From Okapia johnstoni (taxonomy: Eukaryota; Chordata; Mammalia; Artiodactyla; Giraffidae), in contig CM044316.1 in the NCBI GenBank assembly GCA_024291935.2, positions 7,680,501 to 7,744,500 of the forward strand: a DNA stretch of 64,000 nt, given 5' to 3'. Positions 10,340 through 22,605 of this stretch are shown piece after piece (within the stretch, counting starts at the first letter, position 1; every line of letters begins with the position of its first letter). The notes beneath the pieces are model-generated. The model made no database searches, was not told where the DNA came from, and worked only from the letters and a program-made list of their open reading frames with translations. Position numbers and translations under genes: made by a program.

Positions 10340-11250
10340 AAACAGGCATATCCTTTTTTTTCTTTTTTAAATTAATGTGTTTTTTATTGAAGGATAATTG
10401 CTTTACAGAATTTTGTTGTTTTCTGTAAACCTCAACATGAATCAGCCATAGGCATACACGTATCCCCTTCCTTTTGAACATCCCTCCCATTTCCCGCCCC
10501 ATCCCACCCCTCTAGGTTGATACAGGGGCCCTGTTTGAGTTTCCTGAGCCATGCAGCAAATTCCCATTGGCTATCTATTTTCCATATGGTAATGTAAGTT
10601 TCCATGTTACTCTTTCCATACATCTCACCCTCCCCTCCCCTCTCTCCATGTCCATAAGTCTATCCTCTATGTCTGTTTCTCCATTGTTGCCCTATAAATA
10701 AATTCTTCAGTACCATTTTCCTAGATTCCACATATTTGTTTTAGAATATGGCATTTATCTTTCTCTTTCTGACTCACTTCACTCTGTATAATAGGTTCTA
10801 GGTTCATCCACCTCATTAGAACTGACTCAAATGCGTTCCTTTTTACGGCTGAGTAATATTCCACTGTGTATATATACCACACTTCTTTATCCATTCATCT
10901 GTCGATGGACATCTAGGTTGCTTCCATGTTCTAGTTATTGTAAATAGCACTGCAGTGAACAATGGGATACATGTGTCTCCTTCAATTTTGCTTTCTTTGG
11001 GGTATATGCCTAAGAGTGGTATTGTTGGGTCATATGGTGGTTTTATTCCTAGTTTTTTAAGGAATCACCATACCGTCTTCCATAGTGGCTGTAAAAATTT
11101 ACATTCCCACCAACAGTGCAAGAGTGTTCCCTTTTCTCCACACCCTGTCCAGCATTTATTGTTTGTAGACTTTTTGATGAGGGCCATTCTGACTGGTGTG
11201 AGGTGATATCTCATTGCAGTTTTGATTTGCATTTCTCTAATAATGAGTGA

Positions 11251-11870
11251 CATAGTGGCAGACTTTATTTTTTGGGGCTCCAAAATCACTGTGGATGGTG
11301 ACTGCAGCCATGAAATAAAAAGATGCTTACTCCTTGGAAGAAAAGTTATGATCAATCTAGACAACATATTAAAAAGCAGAGACATTACTTTGCCATCAGA
11401 GGTCCGTCTAGTCAAAGCTATGATTTTTTCAGTAGTCATGTATGGATGTGAGAGTTGGACTATAAAGAAAGCTGAGTGCCAAAGAATTCATGCTTTTGAA
11501 CTGTGGTGTTGGAGAAGACTCTTGAGAGTCCCTTGGACTGCAAGGAGATCCAGCCAGTCCATCCTAAAGGAGATCAGTCCTGGGTGTTCATTGGAAGGAC
11601 TGATGTTGAAGCTGAAACTCCAATACTTTGGCCACCTGATGCGAAGAGCAGACTCATTTGAAAAGACCCTGATGCTAGGAGAGATCGAAGGCAAGAGGAG
11701 AAGGGGACAACAGAGGATGAGATGGTTGGATGGCATCAATGACTCAATGGACATGAGTCTGAGTGAACTCCGGGAGTTGGTAATGGACAGGGAGGCCTGG
11801 CATGCTGCAGTCCATGGGATCACAAAGAGCCGGACACGACTGAGCGACTGAACTGAACTGAACTGAACTG
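11251..11870 (+). mobile_element. BovB LINE 3' fragment inserted in the L1
   Basis: A 5'-truncated BovB with an open stretch at 11222-11851 covering the end of the BovB polyprotein ([11 protein letters not shown], the [16 protein letters not shown] block, [15 protein letters not shown]). It ends in four AACTG repeats. The target AATAATGAGTGA is duplicated at 11239-11250 and 11871-11882, so it landed in the L1 after the L1 was in place. Confidence 0.93.
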
Positions 11871-13318
11871 AATAATGAGTGATGTTGAGCACCTTTTCAA
11901 GTGTTTGTTAGCCATCTGTATGTCTTCTTTGAAGAAATGTCTGTTTAGGTCTTTTTCCCACCTTTTGATTGGGTTGCTTGTTTTTCTCATATTGAGTTGT
12001 ATGAACTGATTGTATATTTTAGAAAATAATCCTTTGTCAGTTGTTTCATTTGCTATTATTTTCTCCCACTCTGAGGGCTGTCTTTTCACCTTGCTTATAG
12101 TTTCCTTTGTTGTGCAAAAGCTTTTAAGTTTAATCTGGTCCCACTTATTTACTTTTGCTTTTATTTCTGTTACTCTAGGAGGTGGGTCATGGATGATCTT
12201 GCTTTGGTTTATGTCACAGAGTGTTCTGCCTATGTTTTCCTCTAAGAGTTTAATAGTTTCTGGTCTTATATCTAGGTTTATAATCCATTTTGAGTTTATC
12301 TTTATGTATGGTGTTAGGAAGTGTGCTAATTTCATTCTTTTACATATTGCAGTCCAGTTTTCCCAGCATCTTTTATTAAAGAGGCTGTCTTTGCCCCATT
12401 ATATATTCTTGCCTCCTTTGTCAAAATAAGGTGCTCATAGGTGCATGGGTTTATTTCTGGACTTTCTGTCTTGTTCCTTTGGTCTATGTTTCTATTTTTG
12501 TGCCAGGACCATGCTGTCTTGATAACTGTAGCTTTGTAGTATAACCTGAAATCAGATAGCCTGATTCCTCCAGCTCCCCTCTTCTTTCTCAAGACTGCTT
12601 TGGCTATGCAGGGTCTTTTGTGTTTCCATGTGAAATGTGAAATTTTTTGTTCTAGTTCTGTGATAAATGCCATTGGTAATTTGATAGGGATTGCATTAAA
12701 TTTGTAGATTGCATTTGGTAGTATAGTCATTTTCACAATATTGATTCATCCTACCCAGGAACATGGAATATCTCTCCATCTGTTTATGTCATCTTTGATT
12801 TATTTCCTTAGTGTCTTATAATTTTCTGTGTACATTTCTTTTGTTTCCTTAGGTAAGTTTATTCCCAGATATTTAATTCTTTTTGTTGCAGTGGTGAATG
12901 GGATTGATTCCTTAATTGCTCTTTCTGATTTTTCATTGTTAGTATATAGAAATGCAAGTGATTTTTGTGTATTGATTTTGTATCCTACAACTTCGCTAAA
13001 TTCACTGATTAGCTCTAGTAATTTTCTGATACAATATTTAAGGTTTTCTACATAAAGTATCACGTCATCTGCAAACAGTGAGAGTTTTACTTCTTCTTTT
13101 CTGACCTGGATTCCTTTTATTTCTTTTTCTTCTCTGATTGCTGTACCTAGGACTTCCAGAACTATGTTGAATAATAGTGGTGAAAGACCCTGTCTTGTTC
13201 CTACTTTTTATCTTTCAATTTGTTAATATGGAGTATCACATTGATTGATTTCTATATATTGAAGAATCTTTGCATCCCTGGAATAAACCCAACTTTATTA
13301 TGGTGTATGAACTTTTTT

Positions 13319-13552
13319 TTTTTAAAGAAAAAGAATTTATTTATCTATTTATTTTTATTAATTTATTTATTTTAGTTGGGGGCTAATTACTTTACAATAT
13401 TGTAGTGTTTTTTGTCATACATTGACATGAGTCAGCCATGGGTTTACATGTGTTCCCCATCCTGAACCCCCGTCCCACCTCCCTCCCCATCCCGTCCCTC
13501 TGGGTCATCCCATTGCCCCAGCCCTGAGCATTTGTCTCATGCATCGAACCTG
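13319..13552 (-). mobile_element. L1 3' end nested in the older L1
   Basis: A T-rich start, then the ruminant L1 3' UTR read backwards (TTAGTTGGGGGCTAATTAC, CATTGACATGAGTCAGCC, CCCACCTCCCTCCCCATCCC). The flanking duplication is GAACTTTTTT at 13309-13318 and 13553-13562. The host L1 coding sequence resumes right after it. Confidence 0.88.
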
Positions 13553-13829
13553 GAACTTTTTTGATGTGTTGCTGAATTCTGTTTGCTAAAATTTTGTTGA
13601 AGATTTTTGCATCTAGGTTCCTCAGTGATATTGGCCTGTAGTTTTCTTTCTTTGTGTTGTCTTCATCTGGTTTTGGTATAAGGGTGATATCATTCTATGA
13701 GGTGGTGGCCTTCTAGAATGAGTTTGGAAGTATTCCTTCCTCTGCAATTTTTTTGAAAGAGGTTTAGAAGTATAGGCATTAGCTCTTATCTAAATGTTTG
13801 ATAGAATTCTCCTCAAACAGGCATATCCT

Positions 13830-15175
13830 CTTAACCTTTCTTGTTTACCTACATGGAATCCCTTTTTTATAAAGTTGACATAAAGTTGAATGAATGTTAT
13901 TCAAACATCACAACAGTTGCCTAGAAAAAAAGCAGCATATTATTTTAACCTCCCCCTCCTCAGTTCTGTTCATTTTGATTATTGTTTCCATTAACTGTTG
14001 CTATATAGCAAGTCATCCTAAAAGCAAATGGCTTAATATAATGAAGATTTATCAGATAGTTTCTATGGCGGGTAGCTGATCTGAGTTCTGATTGTCTCCT
14101 CTTGGGTCTGCTGTCAGCTGGCAGGCTCTGTTTTGTGTTTTAAAAGATCATCCATGATGTGCTGTGCAGTGGTAGTGCTCTTCTGTCTTGAACCACTTTA
14201 TGTCAATTTCTTCCTTTTATATATTAGGTCAGTCTTTAGTTTATAGGGCAATCACTATGTTTCTCAAATGTTAATTGCTTTATTTAAATTTCACTGTTCC
14301 TAAATTCATATATGTCACTTTGCTTTCTTCCTCATTAGAGGAGCTATCTCCCATCAATTTTAGGTATGACACAACTACCTGCGCTTAGCATACTACCCTC
14401 AACAATGTACTGCCAGAAAGTTTTAACTCTTACCTAATTAATTAGAGTGTAATTCCATATAATAAACTGCACATTTTAAAAGTATTCAATTTTCTGAATT
14501 TTAAAAGTTAGCAGTATATTACATAGTTCCATTTGCATATGATTTAAAAGGGTGCACAATAAGTTTTAATTTTTTTGTAATGTTACTGGTAATAATGGAA
14601 TTGCCCTGAGTCTCAGTTTTCTCTTTCAGAAGGAAATGTGAGATGATAAATCCTAACTTCACTTGGATGTTGTGAGGAATTAATGAAGTGCATAGAAATA
14701 CTTTGCTGAGCCCACAAACATTGTTCAGGCTTAGGAATATGTAAGTACATCTGTATCTGTATACACTTTCTCTGAAATAAACATCCATGCACACATAGAT
14801 TTAAACACACTGTTTCATTTGTAATTCTATCCACTGTCCTGAAAGAAAAATAAGAGAAAGTTGGAAGGAGAGAAGTAAAAAAAAAATGAATGCTTAAATG
14901 AACATAAATTAGAAAATTTAAAGTTGACTGTGTGACCTTAATTTTAATAATGACTTATTTTTCCTATCTTACATTCCAAAGGCCTCAGAGTCGGATCCAC
15001 ATTTACATTTAGACAACGTGAAATTCTCTGTACCAGCTAAGGGGACAAAATCTGTCCATAATGCCTGAAATTTTCTATTTAAGATCAGAGTGTAACATAA
15101 AATGACCTTTTCTAAAGGAAGTTCACTGATTGACTCCTCAGGGCTAATCTCAAATCCTGGGAGCAGTATGTGTGG
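13830..15175. other. Duplicated 3' flank, no gene seen
   Basis: A/T-rich. The piece at 13960-14120 (ATTAACTGTTGCTATATAGC) aligns with 37480-37600 and weakly with 46885-46985, so it belongs to the duplicated unit. The reading frames here are short and without recognisable domains. Confidence 0.4.
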
Positions 15176-15372
15176 TGTGCTGTGATAAGTCTCTTCAGTC
15201 TTGTCCGACTCTTTGCAACCCCATGGACTGTAGCCCACCGGGCTCCTCTGTCCATGGGATTCTCCAGGCAGGAACGCTGGCATGGATTACCAGGCCCTCC
15301 TCCAGGGGATCTTCCCAAGCCAGGGATCCTATCCACCAGCCTCTCTTATGTTCCCTGCGTTGGCAGGTGGGT
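15176..15372 (-). mobile_element. Bov-tA SINE
   Basis: An inverted BovA body (CAACCCCATGGACTGTAGCC and TCCTCTGTCCATGGGATTCT blocks) with a partly decayed tRNA-like head at its right end. It sits at the left edge of the leader module. Confidence 0.85.
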
Positions 15373-15379
15373 TGTTTAA

Positions 15380-16048
15380 TTTCTGATGTAAATAGGAAAT
15401 CTTTTTAGGTTTTGCAAAACTTGCTTGAAACCAAGGGTTATAATACCCAAGTTTTATATTAAAGGAGCAAAGTTATCCCCTGTTTTAGAAAGGGCAATAG
15501 TCATATTCAGAGATTTCTTGGGTTGTGTTCCCACAACAGATCAAAGCATTGAAGACCCAAAGGACCTAGTCAAGACCAATTGTCAGTATTATACTTTTGA
15601 GAAAACTTGAACTCATGGATGTGATGAGGTGCCAGGAGTCTTAGAGCTTTGGAAGCAGGAGACATAAAGGCGAAGGAGTGAGGAAACTGAATTTACCTAA
15701 CTTAAAGTCTCTTAGGAACAGAGGATCAGCATAAAAAATACGTTCTGTTCAGACCAGTTCTCCAAGGGAAATCATGTATTTAGAGGTTGGAATAACAAAG
15801 AGAAAACATGACTAATGAGCTGATATGGAAGATGTAAATATCTCCTCTGCTGCAGTCCCTCAGCCTGTGCCTCTTTGGTTGGACAGGATGTGGTGGTTGC
15901 CTTTGCAATCCTACATCTGGCTGAGAGAACAATGCTTGATGTCTTAAGCTGTCTTGTGGGGAGACAGAGCGTGGGTCTGCATCATCAGCTACAGAGGGGG
16001 GAGTTTTGACTTTCACAGGGAAACCTCCCCCACAGAGTTCCCAAACAG
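15380..16048 (+). promoter_or_regulatory. Orphan OR leader exon/promoter module
   Basis: Close paralogue of 5960-6627: TCTCCAAGGGAA at 15759-15770, TAATGAGCTGA at 15813, a CAGTCCCTCAGCCTGTG block near 15854-15870 and a perfect CAG|GTGAGT donor with GT at 16049. No OR coding exon follows: the downstream alignment continues to about 22110 and then breaks into BovB and L1 until the next leader at 31920. It may be a promoter left behind after loss of its receptor exon, or an alternative first exon for a distant gene. Confidence 0.5.
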
Positions 16049-17196
16049 GTGAGTCTGAGAGCTCCACAGACACTGAAGGAGAAGATCAGAGAAGATGGAA
16101 GCCAGGAATGTACCAGAGGTCACTTAGAGAACAATAGAGCATAGCCCAGAGGCAGAGGTCATGTGGTTGCTTGCTGGGTTTCCTGAAAATGTATTTATTT
16201 ATGATGCTGAAAAAGGAACACTGCAATTGAAAACGAGAGTGTCAGTGTTGACAATTAAATCATACTAAGGAAAGGCTACCCACTGAAGTATTCTGACCTG
16301 GAGAAATCCATGGACTGTATAGTCCATGGGGTCGCAAAGAGTCGGACATGACTGAGCAACTTTCACTTTCACTTTCAGTGGATGCCCAACAGAAGAATGA
16401 ACGGGAGATATAAATTGCATCCAGTATAAGTGGAACATGAGTCTAAAGTTCTTGTTAATTAACAGGAGGAGACAAATAGGGTATTAACTGTAGAGGGTCA
16501 GTCAGTGAGGTGAGGGCATTTCATTTTATTGTAACATGGGGCAGAATACAATGTGCCTCCACGTAGAGGATAAAGATTTAGACTGAGGACTGTTTGCAAA
16601 TACACACTTGCAATAGCTGTGTAGGAAATGTACACATGACAGTATCTTCTCTCACTCTTGTGTTCACTTAAGAGAAAAAAATAAACTTAACAATGTAAGC
16701 AAAAAGATGTATGCTAGTGAGGTTTACTTTGCAACTATTTTATTATCTGTGAGCCTAAATAGATCTATGGATTTGTTAGTCATGCTGTGTTTCTCTATTA
16801 AAAAATGTCTCTATAACTATTTTGCTTTATATAGTGGTATCAGAGTGTTGTTATTCCTTTTTAAAATTGCATTCTTTGATAGGAAGGATTATATTTTAAC
16901 AAAACCCTTAAATTTGTGATTTAGTTTTTTTATATATGCATAGATATATTTGTGAGATTGTATAAGAACTGATAAATTTTGTTGGTCAAATCTACCAAGA
17001 TTCTCTTCATTGCTTTTCCAAACGAATTTGGGTATAATTGACCTATGACAATATATGAGTTATAGGTACACAGCGTAGTGGTTTAATACTTATTTATACT
17101 GCTAAATGTTCACCACAGTAAATCTCCTTAACATCTGTCACCACACATAGTTACAATTTATTTCTTGTGAGGGGAGCTTTTAGGATATACTGTCTC
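16049..17196 (+). other. Intron-like sequence behind the orphan leader
   Basis: It aligns with the intron of the OR at 8297 (6830-7115 against 16247-16715). It holds a BovA fragment at 16264-16378. No gene is seen. Confidence 0.45.
16264..16378 (+). mobile_element. BovA SINE fragment
   Basis: The 3' half of a Bov-tA SINE (CCATGGACTGTATAGTCCATG hairpin type, GTCGCAAAGAGTCGGACATG, repeated CTTTCA). The sister intron has no copy here, so it arrived after the duplication. Confidence 0.88.
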
Positions 17197-18515
17197 TTCA
17201 GTTCAGTTCAGTTTAGTCGCTCAGTTGTGTCTGACTCTTTGCAACCCCCTGAACAGCAGCACGCCAGGCTTCCCTGTGCATCACCAACTCCCTGAGTCCA
17301 CCCAAAGCCATGTCCACCGAGTCAGTGATGCCATCCAGCCATCTCATCCTCTGTCGTCCCTTTCTCCTCCTGCCCTCAATCTTTACCAGCATCAGAGTCT
17401 TTTCCAATGAGTCAGCTGTTTGCATCAGGTGGCCAAAGTATTGGAATTTCAGCTTCAACATCAGTCCTTCCAATGAACACCCAGGACTGATCTCCTTTAG
17501 GATGGACTGGTTGGATCTCCTTGCAGTCCAAGGGACTCTCAAGAGTCTTCTCCAACACCACAGTTCAAAAGCATCAATTCTTCGGCTCTCAGCTTTCTTC
17601 ACCGTCCAACTCTCACATCCATACATGACCACTGGAAAAACCATAGCCTTGACTAGAGGGACCTCTGTCAGCAAAGTAATATCTCTGCTTTTTAATATGC
17701 TGTCTAGGTTGGTCAAAACTTTTCTTCCAAGGAGTAAGTGTCTTCTAATTTCATGGCTGCAGTCACCATCTGCAGTGATTTTTGAGCCCAGAAAAATAAA
17801 CTCTGACACTGTTTCCACTGTTTCCCTATCTGTTTGTCATGAAGTGATGGGACCGGATGCCATGATCTTAGTTTTCTGAATGTTGAGCTTTAAGCCAACT
17901 TTTTCACTCTCCTCTTTCACTTTCATCAAGAGGCTGTTTAGCTCTTCTTCACTTTCTGCCATAAGTGTGGTGTCATCTGCATATCTGAGGTTATTGATAT
18001 TTCTCCCGGCAATCTTGATTCCAGTTTGTGCTTCATCCAGCCCAGCGTTTCTCATGATGTACTCTGCATATAAGTTAAATAAGCAGGGTGACAATATACA
18101 GCCTTGACTTACGCCTTTTCCTATTTGGAACCAGTTTGTTGTTCCATGTCCAGTTATAACTGTTGCTTCCTGACCTGCATACAGGTTTCTCAAGAGGCAA
18201 GTGAGGTGGTCTGGTATTCCCATCTCTTTCAGAATTTTCCACTGTTTATTGTGATCCACACAGTCAAAGGCTTTGTCATGGTCAATAAAGCAGAAATAGA
18301 CATTTTTCTGGTACTCTTTTGCTTTTTTGATGATCCATCAGATGTTGGCAATTTGATCTCTGGTTCCTCTGCCTTTTCTAAAACTAGCTTGAACATCTGG
18401 AAGTTCACGGTTCACATATTGCTGAAGCCTGGCTTGGAGAATTTTGAGCATTACTTTACTAGCGTGTGAGATGAGTGCAATTGTGCGGTAGTTTGAGCAT
18501 CCTTTGGCATTAGCA
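17197..18515 (-). mobile_element. BovB LINE, 5'-truncated
   Basis: The AACTG-type tail lies at the left (TTCAGTTCAGTTCAG). Reverse-strand coding pieces at 17213-17818, 17837-18259 and 18338-18523 give the BovB reverse transcriptase palm motif YADDTTLMAESEEEL and the C-terminal [19 protein letters not shown] block. Frame breaks between the pieces show it is dead. BovB is an RTE-type LINE with a patchy distribution, known for horizontal spread into ruminants. Confidence 0.95.
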
Positions 18516-19078
18516 ACTTTCAATTATGCTAAAAAGAGTATTATGAGCCATAGTCGCCATGCTGCACAGTACATACCGCTCGTTACTCTTTATTGCTGTT
18601 TTTCTTACCATAAAAATTTGTCACTTTAATATTCTAAATGTGTCAACTCTTGCTGTAAGCAAGAAACAAAAGTGAGAGTTCTTTAGCATTCTTAGTGGTG
18701 ATAGACAAGTTATATATATTTACTTCTATTGAGAGTTTCTCATCAGTTATTCCTTATTATTCCTTTCGGCCTTCTGATTAAATCTCTTCCTAAAAATTAC
18801 ATTTCCTCTGATCATAATTCTTTACCATTTGACTTATATTCTATAAGTGTATTTGAATTCCTCTGTCTATATATAAAATAAAATTATAACTTAGATACTG
18901 CTCCTTCCTCACTTCGTAAATTTTCTTCTGTTATATTGTTTCACTTCCAGATCTTTGGCAATTTGATCTTGAATTAGAGATCCATGTTAATATTGTTAAA
19001 TGTTTACTCTTTTGTGTCTTTTTATCAGTTAGTAGTAGATTTTCATTCAATTTTATTACATCCTTTTGTTCAGGAAGG

Positions 19079-19305
19079 GGTTTCCCAGGTGTACTAAGAT
19101 GGTAAAGAATCCACTTGCCAATGCAGGAGAATTAAGAGACGCAGGTTCAATCCCTGCATTGCGAAGATCCCCTGAAGGAAGGCATGGCAACTCACTCCAC
19201 TCTTCTTGCCTGGAGAATCCTTTGGACAGATGGAGGCTACTGGCAAACTACAGTCCATAGGGTCACATGGAGTCAGACATGATTGAAGTTACTTACCACA
19301 TGGCA
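19079..19305 (+). mobile_element. Bov-tA SINE, degraded
   Basis: A tRNA-like head (GGTAAAGAATCCACTTGCCA, GGTTCAATCCCTG) and BovA body with many substitutions and small insertions, including extra bases around 19130 and 19228. An older copy. Confidence 0.85.
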
Positions 19306-19734
19306 TATTGCTCAGGAAGCGATATACTTAACATAACTGGACTCTCACCAATTTATTTGGTTTCATAAGTTCTTAGTTTTTGAAAAATCTCTTTCTAAAA
19401 TGTGTTCTTATACATGCTTATATACTTTTACACAAATGAATCAATACAGTCCTGAATTCATGATAAATGGTCTTTATATTTTAGTGACAGTCATTATGTT
19501 TAATGTTTTCTACAATTTGTCCCTCTTTTTTTCTTTCTAAATAATACCTCAGGGACTTGCTTCCAATCAACCAGTATAATGCTGGTTCATTATTTCCATA
19601 TCTGTATGATACTGCATGGTGTGGCTGTGTGACTCACACATTTGGTGGTCTATTATATTATTTATCAATAAGTGACTATTATATCACTGCTACAAAAGTA
19701 CTTTGCAATTCTTAATTTAATATTATTTTTCTCA

Positions 19735-19922
19735 ACCAAAGATAATTGTGTCCCCCAGGAACCTTTAAGCAATATTTGTAGACATTATTCACTCTCACAC
19801 TGATGATGGGTAAGTGGTGGGCAAGGATGTTTCTAAACATCTTGAAATTTATAGGACAGACCCCACCACAGAGAAGAAGCTGGCAGAGAATGTCCAATAG
19901 TGCAGAGACTGAGGAATCCTGA
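19735..19922 (+). mobile_element. MER20-like DNA transposon
   Basis: It matches the MER20 hAT-type non-autonomous element: TGTCCCCCAGGAACCTTTAA, GACAGACCCCACCACAGAGA, ending GAATGTCCAATAGTGC..GAGACTGAG. A paralogous copy is at 41588-41775, so it was present before the duplication. Confidence 0.65.
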
Positions 19923-20535
19923 ATTAAAAGTTATCCTTGTTTCCAATATCAATGGAAAAGCAGTTCTGATGTAGTTTTTTATATATTCATCTAAAAAGTA
20001 CAGATCGCTTTTGCACTGGGGTCTTTAGTCTCTTTTAAAAAGATGTGTCAAATAAGGAACTACTTAATTTCCTTCTAGATAGGTGGCCTTTTACTCCAGC
20101 TTTTATTCAACAATCTAGCCTTTTCCAACCAAATTGGATGCAACCGTCCCATAGGATAGTGTTCGTATCTAAAGGGACCTAATTTTTAATCATTCAACAA
20201 ATAATAACAAAATATTTGCTACTTGCCAGAAATTTCTGGATCATTCTGTTATATTCTCTTGAGTCAAGGTCTTTTCTAAATTAATTATTAATTCATGTCA
20301 TAAGTGCTTAATTATGCCTATTATATATGTCATGTTTCAGTCAGCTTTTGCTGTTCCATTCAGTTTTCTTTAACACAATTATGTGAAATCACCCTTTTAA
20401 CTGGTTTCATATTTTAGCCATATTTTGTCATTTCATAATTTGTATTTTTCTTCAGTGTGTTTTTAAAATAAATTCAAATATATTCACAGACATGGGGAAA
20501 TAAGAATTGAACAAGGAAATTTAAGTCTCTGATGA

Positions 20536-21272
20536 TTCAGTTCAGTTCAATTCAGTTGCTCAGTCGTGTCTGACTCTTTGCGACCCCGTGATTCACAGCA
20601 CGCCAGGCTTCCCTGTCCATCACCAAATCCCGGAGTCTACCCAAACCCATCTCCATCTAGTCAGTGATGCCATCCAGCCATCTCATCCTCTGTCGTCCCC
20701 TTCTCCTCCCGCCCCCAATCCTACCCAGCATTAGGGTCTTTTCCAGTGAGTCAACTCCTCGCATAAGGTGGCCAAAGTATTGGAGTTTCAGCTTCGACAT
20801 CAGTCCTTCCAATGAACACCCAGGACTGATCTCCTTTAGGATGGACTGGTTGGATCTCCTTGCAGTCCAAGGGACTCTCAAGAGTCTTCTCCAACACCAC
20901 AGTTCAAAAGCATCAATTCTTCCACGCTCAGCTTTCTTCACCATCCAACTCTCACATCCGTACATGACCACTGGAAAAACCATAGCCTTGACTAGATGGA
21001 CCTTTGTTGGCAAAGTAATGTCTCTGCTTTTTAATATGCTGTCTAGGTTGGTCATAGCTTTTCTTCCAAGGAGCAAGCGTCTTTCATTTTCATGGATGCA
21101 GTCACTATCTGCAGTGGTTTTGGAGCCCAAGAAAATAAAGTTTGTCACTGTTTCCATTGTTACCCATCCATTTGCCATGAGGTGATGGGACTGGGTGCCA
21201 TTTTTAATTGTTGAGTTTTAAGCCAGTTTTTCACTGTCCTCTTTCACTTTCATCAAGAGGCTCTTTAGTTCC
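20536..21272 (-). mobile_element. BovB LINE 3' fragment
   Basis: The tail at the left is TTCAGTTCAGTTCAATTCAG. The reverse-strand frame 20657-21178 encodes the BovB C-terminal region ([44 protein letters not shown]). The element is truncated before the YADD motif. Confidence 0.95.
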
Positions 21273-21811
21273 ATATAACTCAGTCATATGGTGTTCTTTC
21301 CATTGCTTTTCTACTTTTTGTTTGTTTACTGCCATAATTGAGATGTGATTTTAATACTTGTCACTTGCAAATCCTTGTTATAAACAAAAATAAGAGTGAA
21401 TGTTGTCCTGCATAGTGCTAATAAATAACCTTTTATACATTTGTGTACATGGAAATCTGTTACTTGTTATTGCTTTTATCAGCCTTTTTTGATTAAATGT
21501 ATTTCTAAAAGTTGTATCACCTTTGGTGAGCATCTGGAAGGCACTCTTTTGCCATTGGAAAAATATCACCTTCATCTTTCATAAGTGTATTTTAATCCAA
21601 ATATATTAATATGAGAAAAAATTATAACTTGAGTACTCCAGTATTCCCACATTTTAAAATCCATTAAGTTATTTTATTTCGAAGTCTTTTGGAATTTAAG
21701 TTGAAATAGTAGCCCATGTTGATATCATTAAAGTGTTAATATTTTATGTCCTTATATAAGGTAATTGTAGATTTTTATTCAATATTGTTGCATTCAGTTA
21801 CCTTGAAATCA
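21273..21811. other. Duplicated intergenic sequence, no gene seen
   Basis: It aligns with 40140-40300 and 40540-40650 (CAGTCATATGGTGTTCTTTCCATTG and ATGTATTTCTAAAAGTTGTAT). A/T-rich. Confidence 0.45.
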
Positions 21812-22007
21812 CTATGAAAAGTGAAAGTGTTAGTTCTCAGTCATGCCTGACCCTTTGGGATCCCAGAGACTGTAACCCATCAGGTTTCTCTGTCCATGGA
21901 ATTCTCCAAGCAAGAATACTGGAGTGGGTAGCCATTCCCTCTCCAAGGGATCTTCCCAACCCATGGATTGAATCCGGGTCTCCTGCATTACAGGTGGATT
22001 CTTTATC
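21812..22007 (-). mobile_element. Bov-tA SINE
   Basis: An inverted complete SINE, from AAAGTGAAAGTGTTAG at its 3' end to GGTCTCCTGCATTACAGGTGGATTCTTTA in its head. Confidence 0.9.
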
Positions 22008-22110
22008 AATGTACATCTCTGCTGTATCTGATTCCTGATTCATTCAACAAAGAACTGAACATCTACTATGTGCCATTGTTTCTAGGAACATTGAATATTA
22101 CATTCAGTTA

Positions 22111-22605
22111 AAACTCAGCAGTGGCCACAGGACTCGAAAAGGTCAGTTTTCATTCCAGTTCCAAAGAAGGGCAATGCCAAAAAATGTTCAAATTACCACA
22201 TGATTGCACTCATCTCACACACCAGCAAAGTAATAACCAAAATTCTCCAAGCCAGGCTTCAACAGTACATGAACTGTGAACTTCCAGAAGTTCAAGTTGG
22301 ATTTAGAAAAGGCAGAGGAAAAAGAGATCAAATTGCCAATATCCATTGGATCATAGAAAAAGCAAGAGAGTTCCAGAAAACATCTACTTCTGCTTTATTG
22401 ATTACACTAAAACCTTTGACTGTGTCAATCACAACAAAGAGTGGAAAATTCTTCGAGAGATGGGAATACCAAACCACCTTACTTGCCTCCTGAGAAATCT
22501 GTATGCAGGTCAAGAAGCAACAGTTAGAACTGGACATGGAACAACAGACTGGTTCCAAATTGGGAAAGGAGTATGTCAAGGTTGTATATTGTCACCCTGC
22601 TTATT
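22111..22605 (+). mobile_element. BovB LINE, left part (split by L1)
   Basis: It begins at CTCAGCAGTGGCCACAGG and runs through BovB reverse transcriptase coding sequence (HTSKVITKILQARLQQYMN, GFRKGRGKRDQIANIHWII, then the HLTCLLRNLYAGQEATV block) in more than one frame. It breaks at CACCCTGCTTATT, exactly where the L1 enters, and resumes at 30712. Confidence 0.95.

Larger units (their letters stand above)
10355..13814 (-). mobile_element. 5'-truncated L1 with two later insertions inside
   Basis: The poly(T) at 10353-10376 is the L1 tail read backwards. An L1 3' UTR follows, and from about 10770 reverse-strand ORF2 C-terminal coding sequence (pieces at 11065-11439, 11820-12335, 12332-12736 and 12800-13063, all broken). 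The element ends in mid ORF2 at about 13814. The 15-base AAACAGGCATATCCT occurs at 10340-10354 and again at 13815-13829, a clear target site duplication. Inside are a BovB (11251-11870) and a second L1 end (13319-13552). The matching flank at about 46715-46740 lacks the insertion. Confidence 0.92.
18516..20535. other. Duplicated intergenic sequence, no gene seen
   Basis: A/T-rich DNA that aligns in pieces with 39900-41800 (for example CTTGCTTCCAATCAACCAGTAT at 19557 against CTTCCAATCAACTAGTAT at 41118). It holds a SINE at 19079-19305 and a MER20-like element at 19735-19922. Confidence 0.5.

Noticed and set aside
11222..11851. Open frame of 209 codons as a host gene
   Set aside because: It is the C-terminal part of the BovB polyprotein, flanked by a target site duplication within an L1.
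17837..18259. Reverse transcriptase with a YADD motif, possibly a retron or diversity-generating element
   Set aside because: The surrounding sequence, the C-terminal WTARRS block and the AACTG tail are those of BovB LINEs; several broken copies occur in the window.
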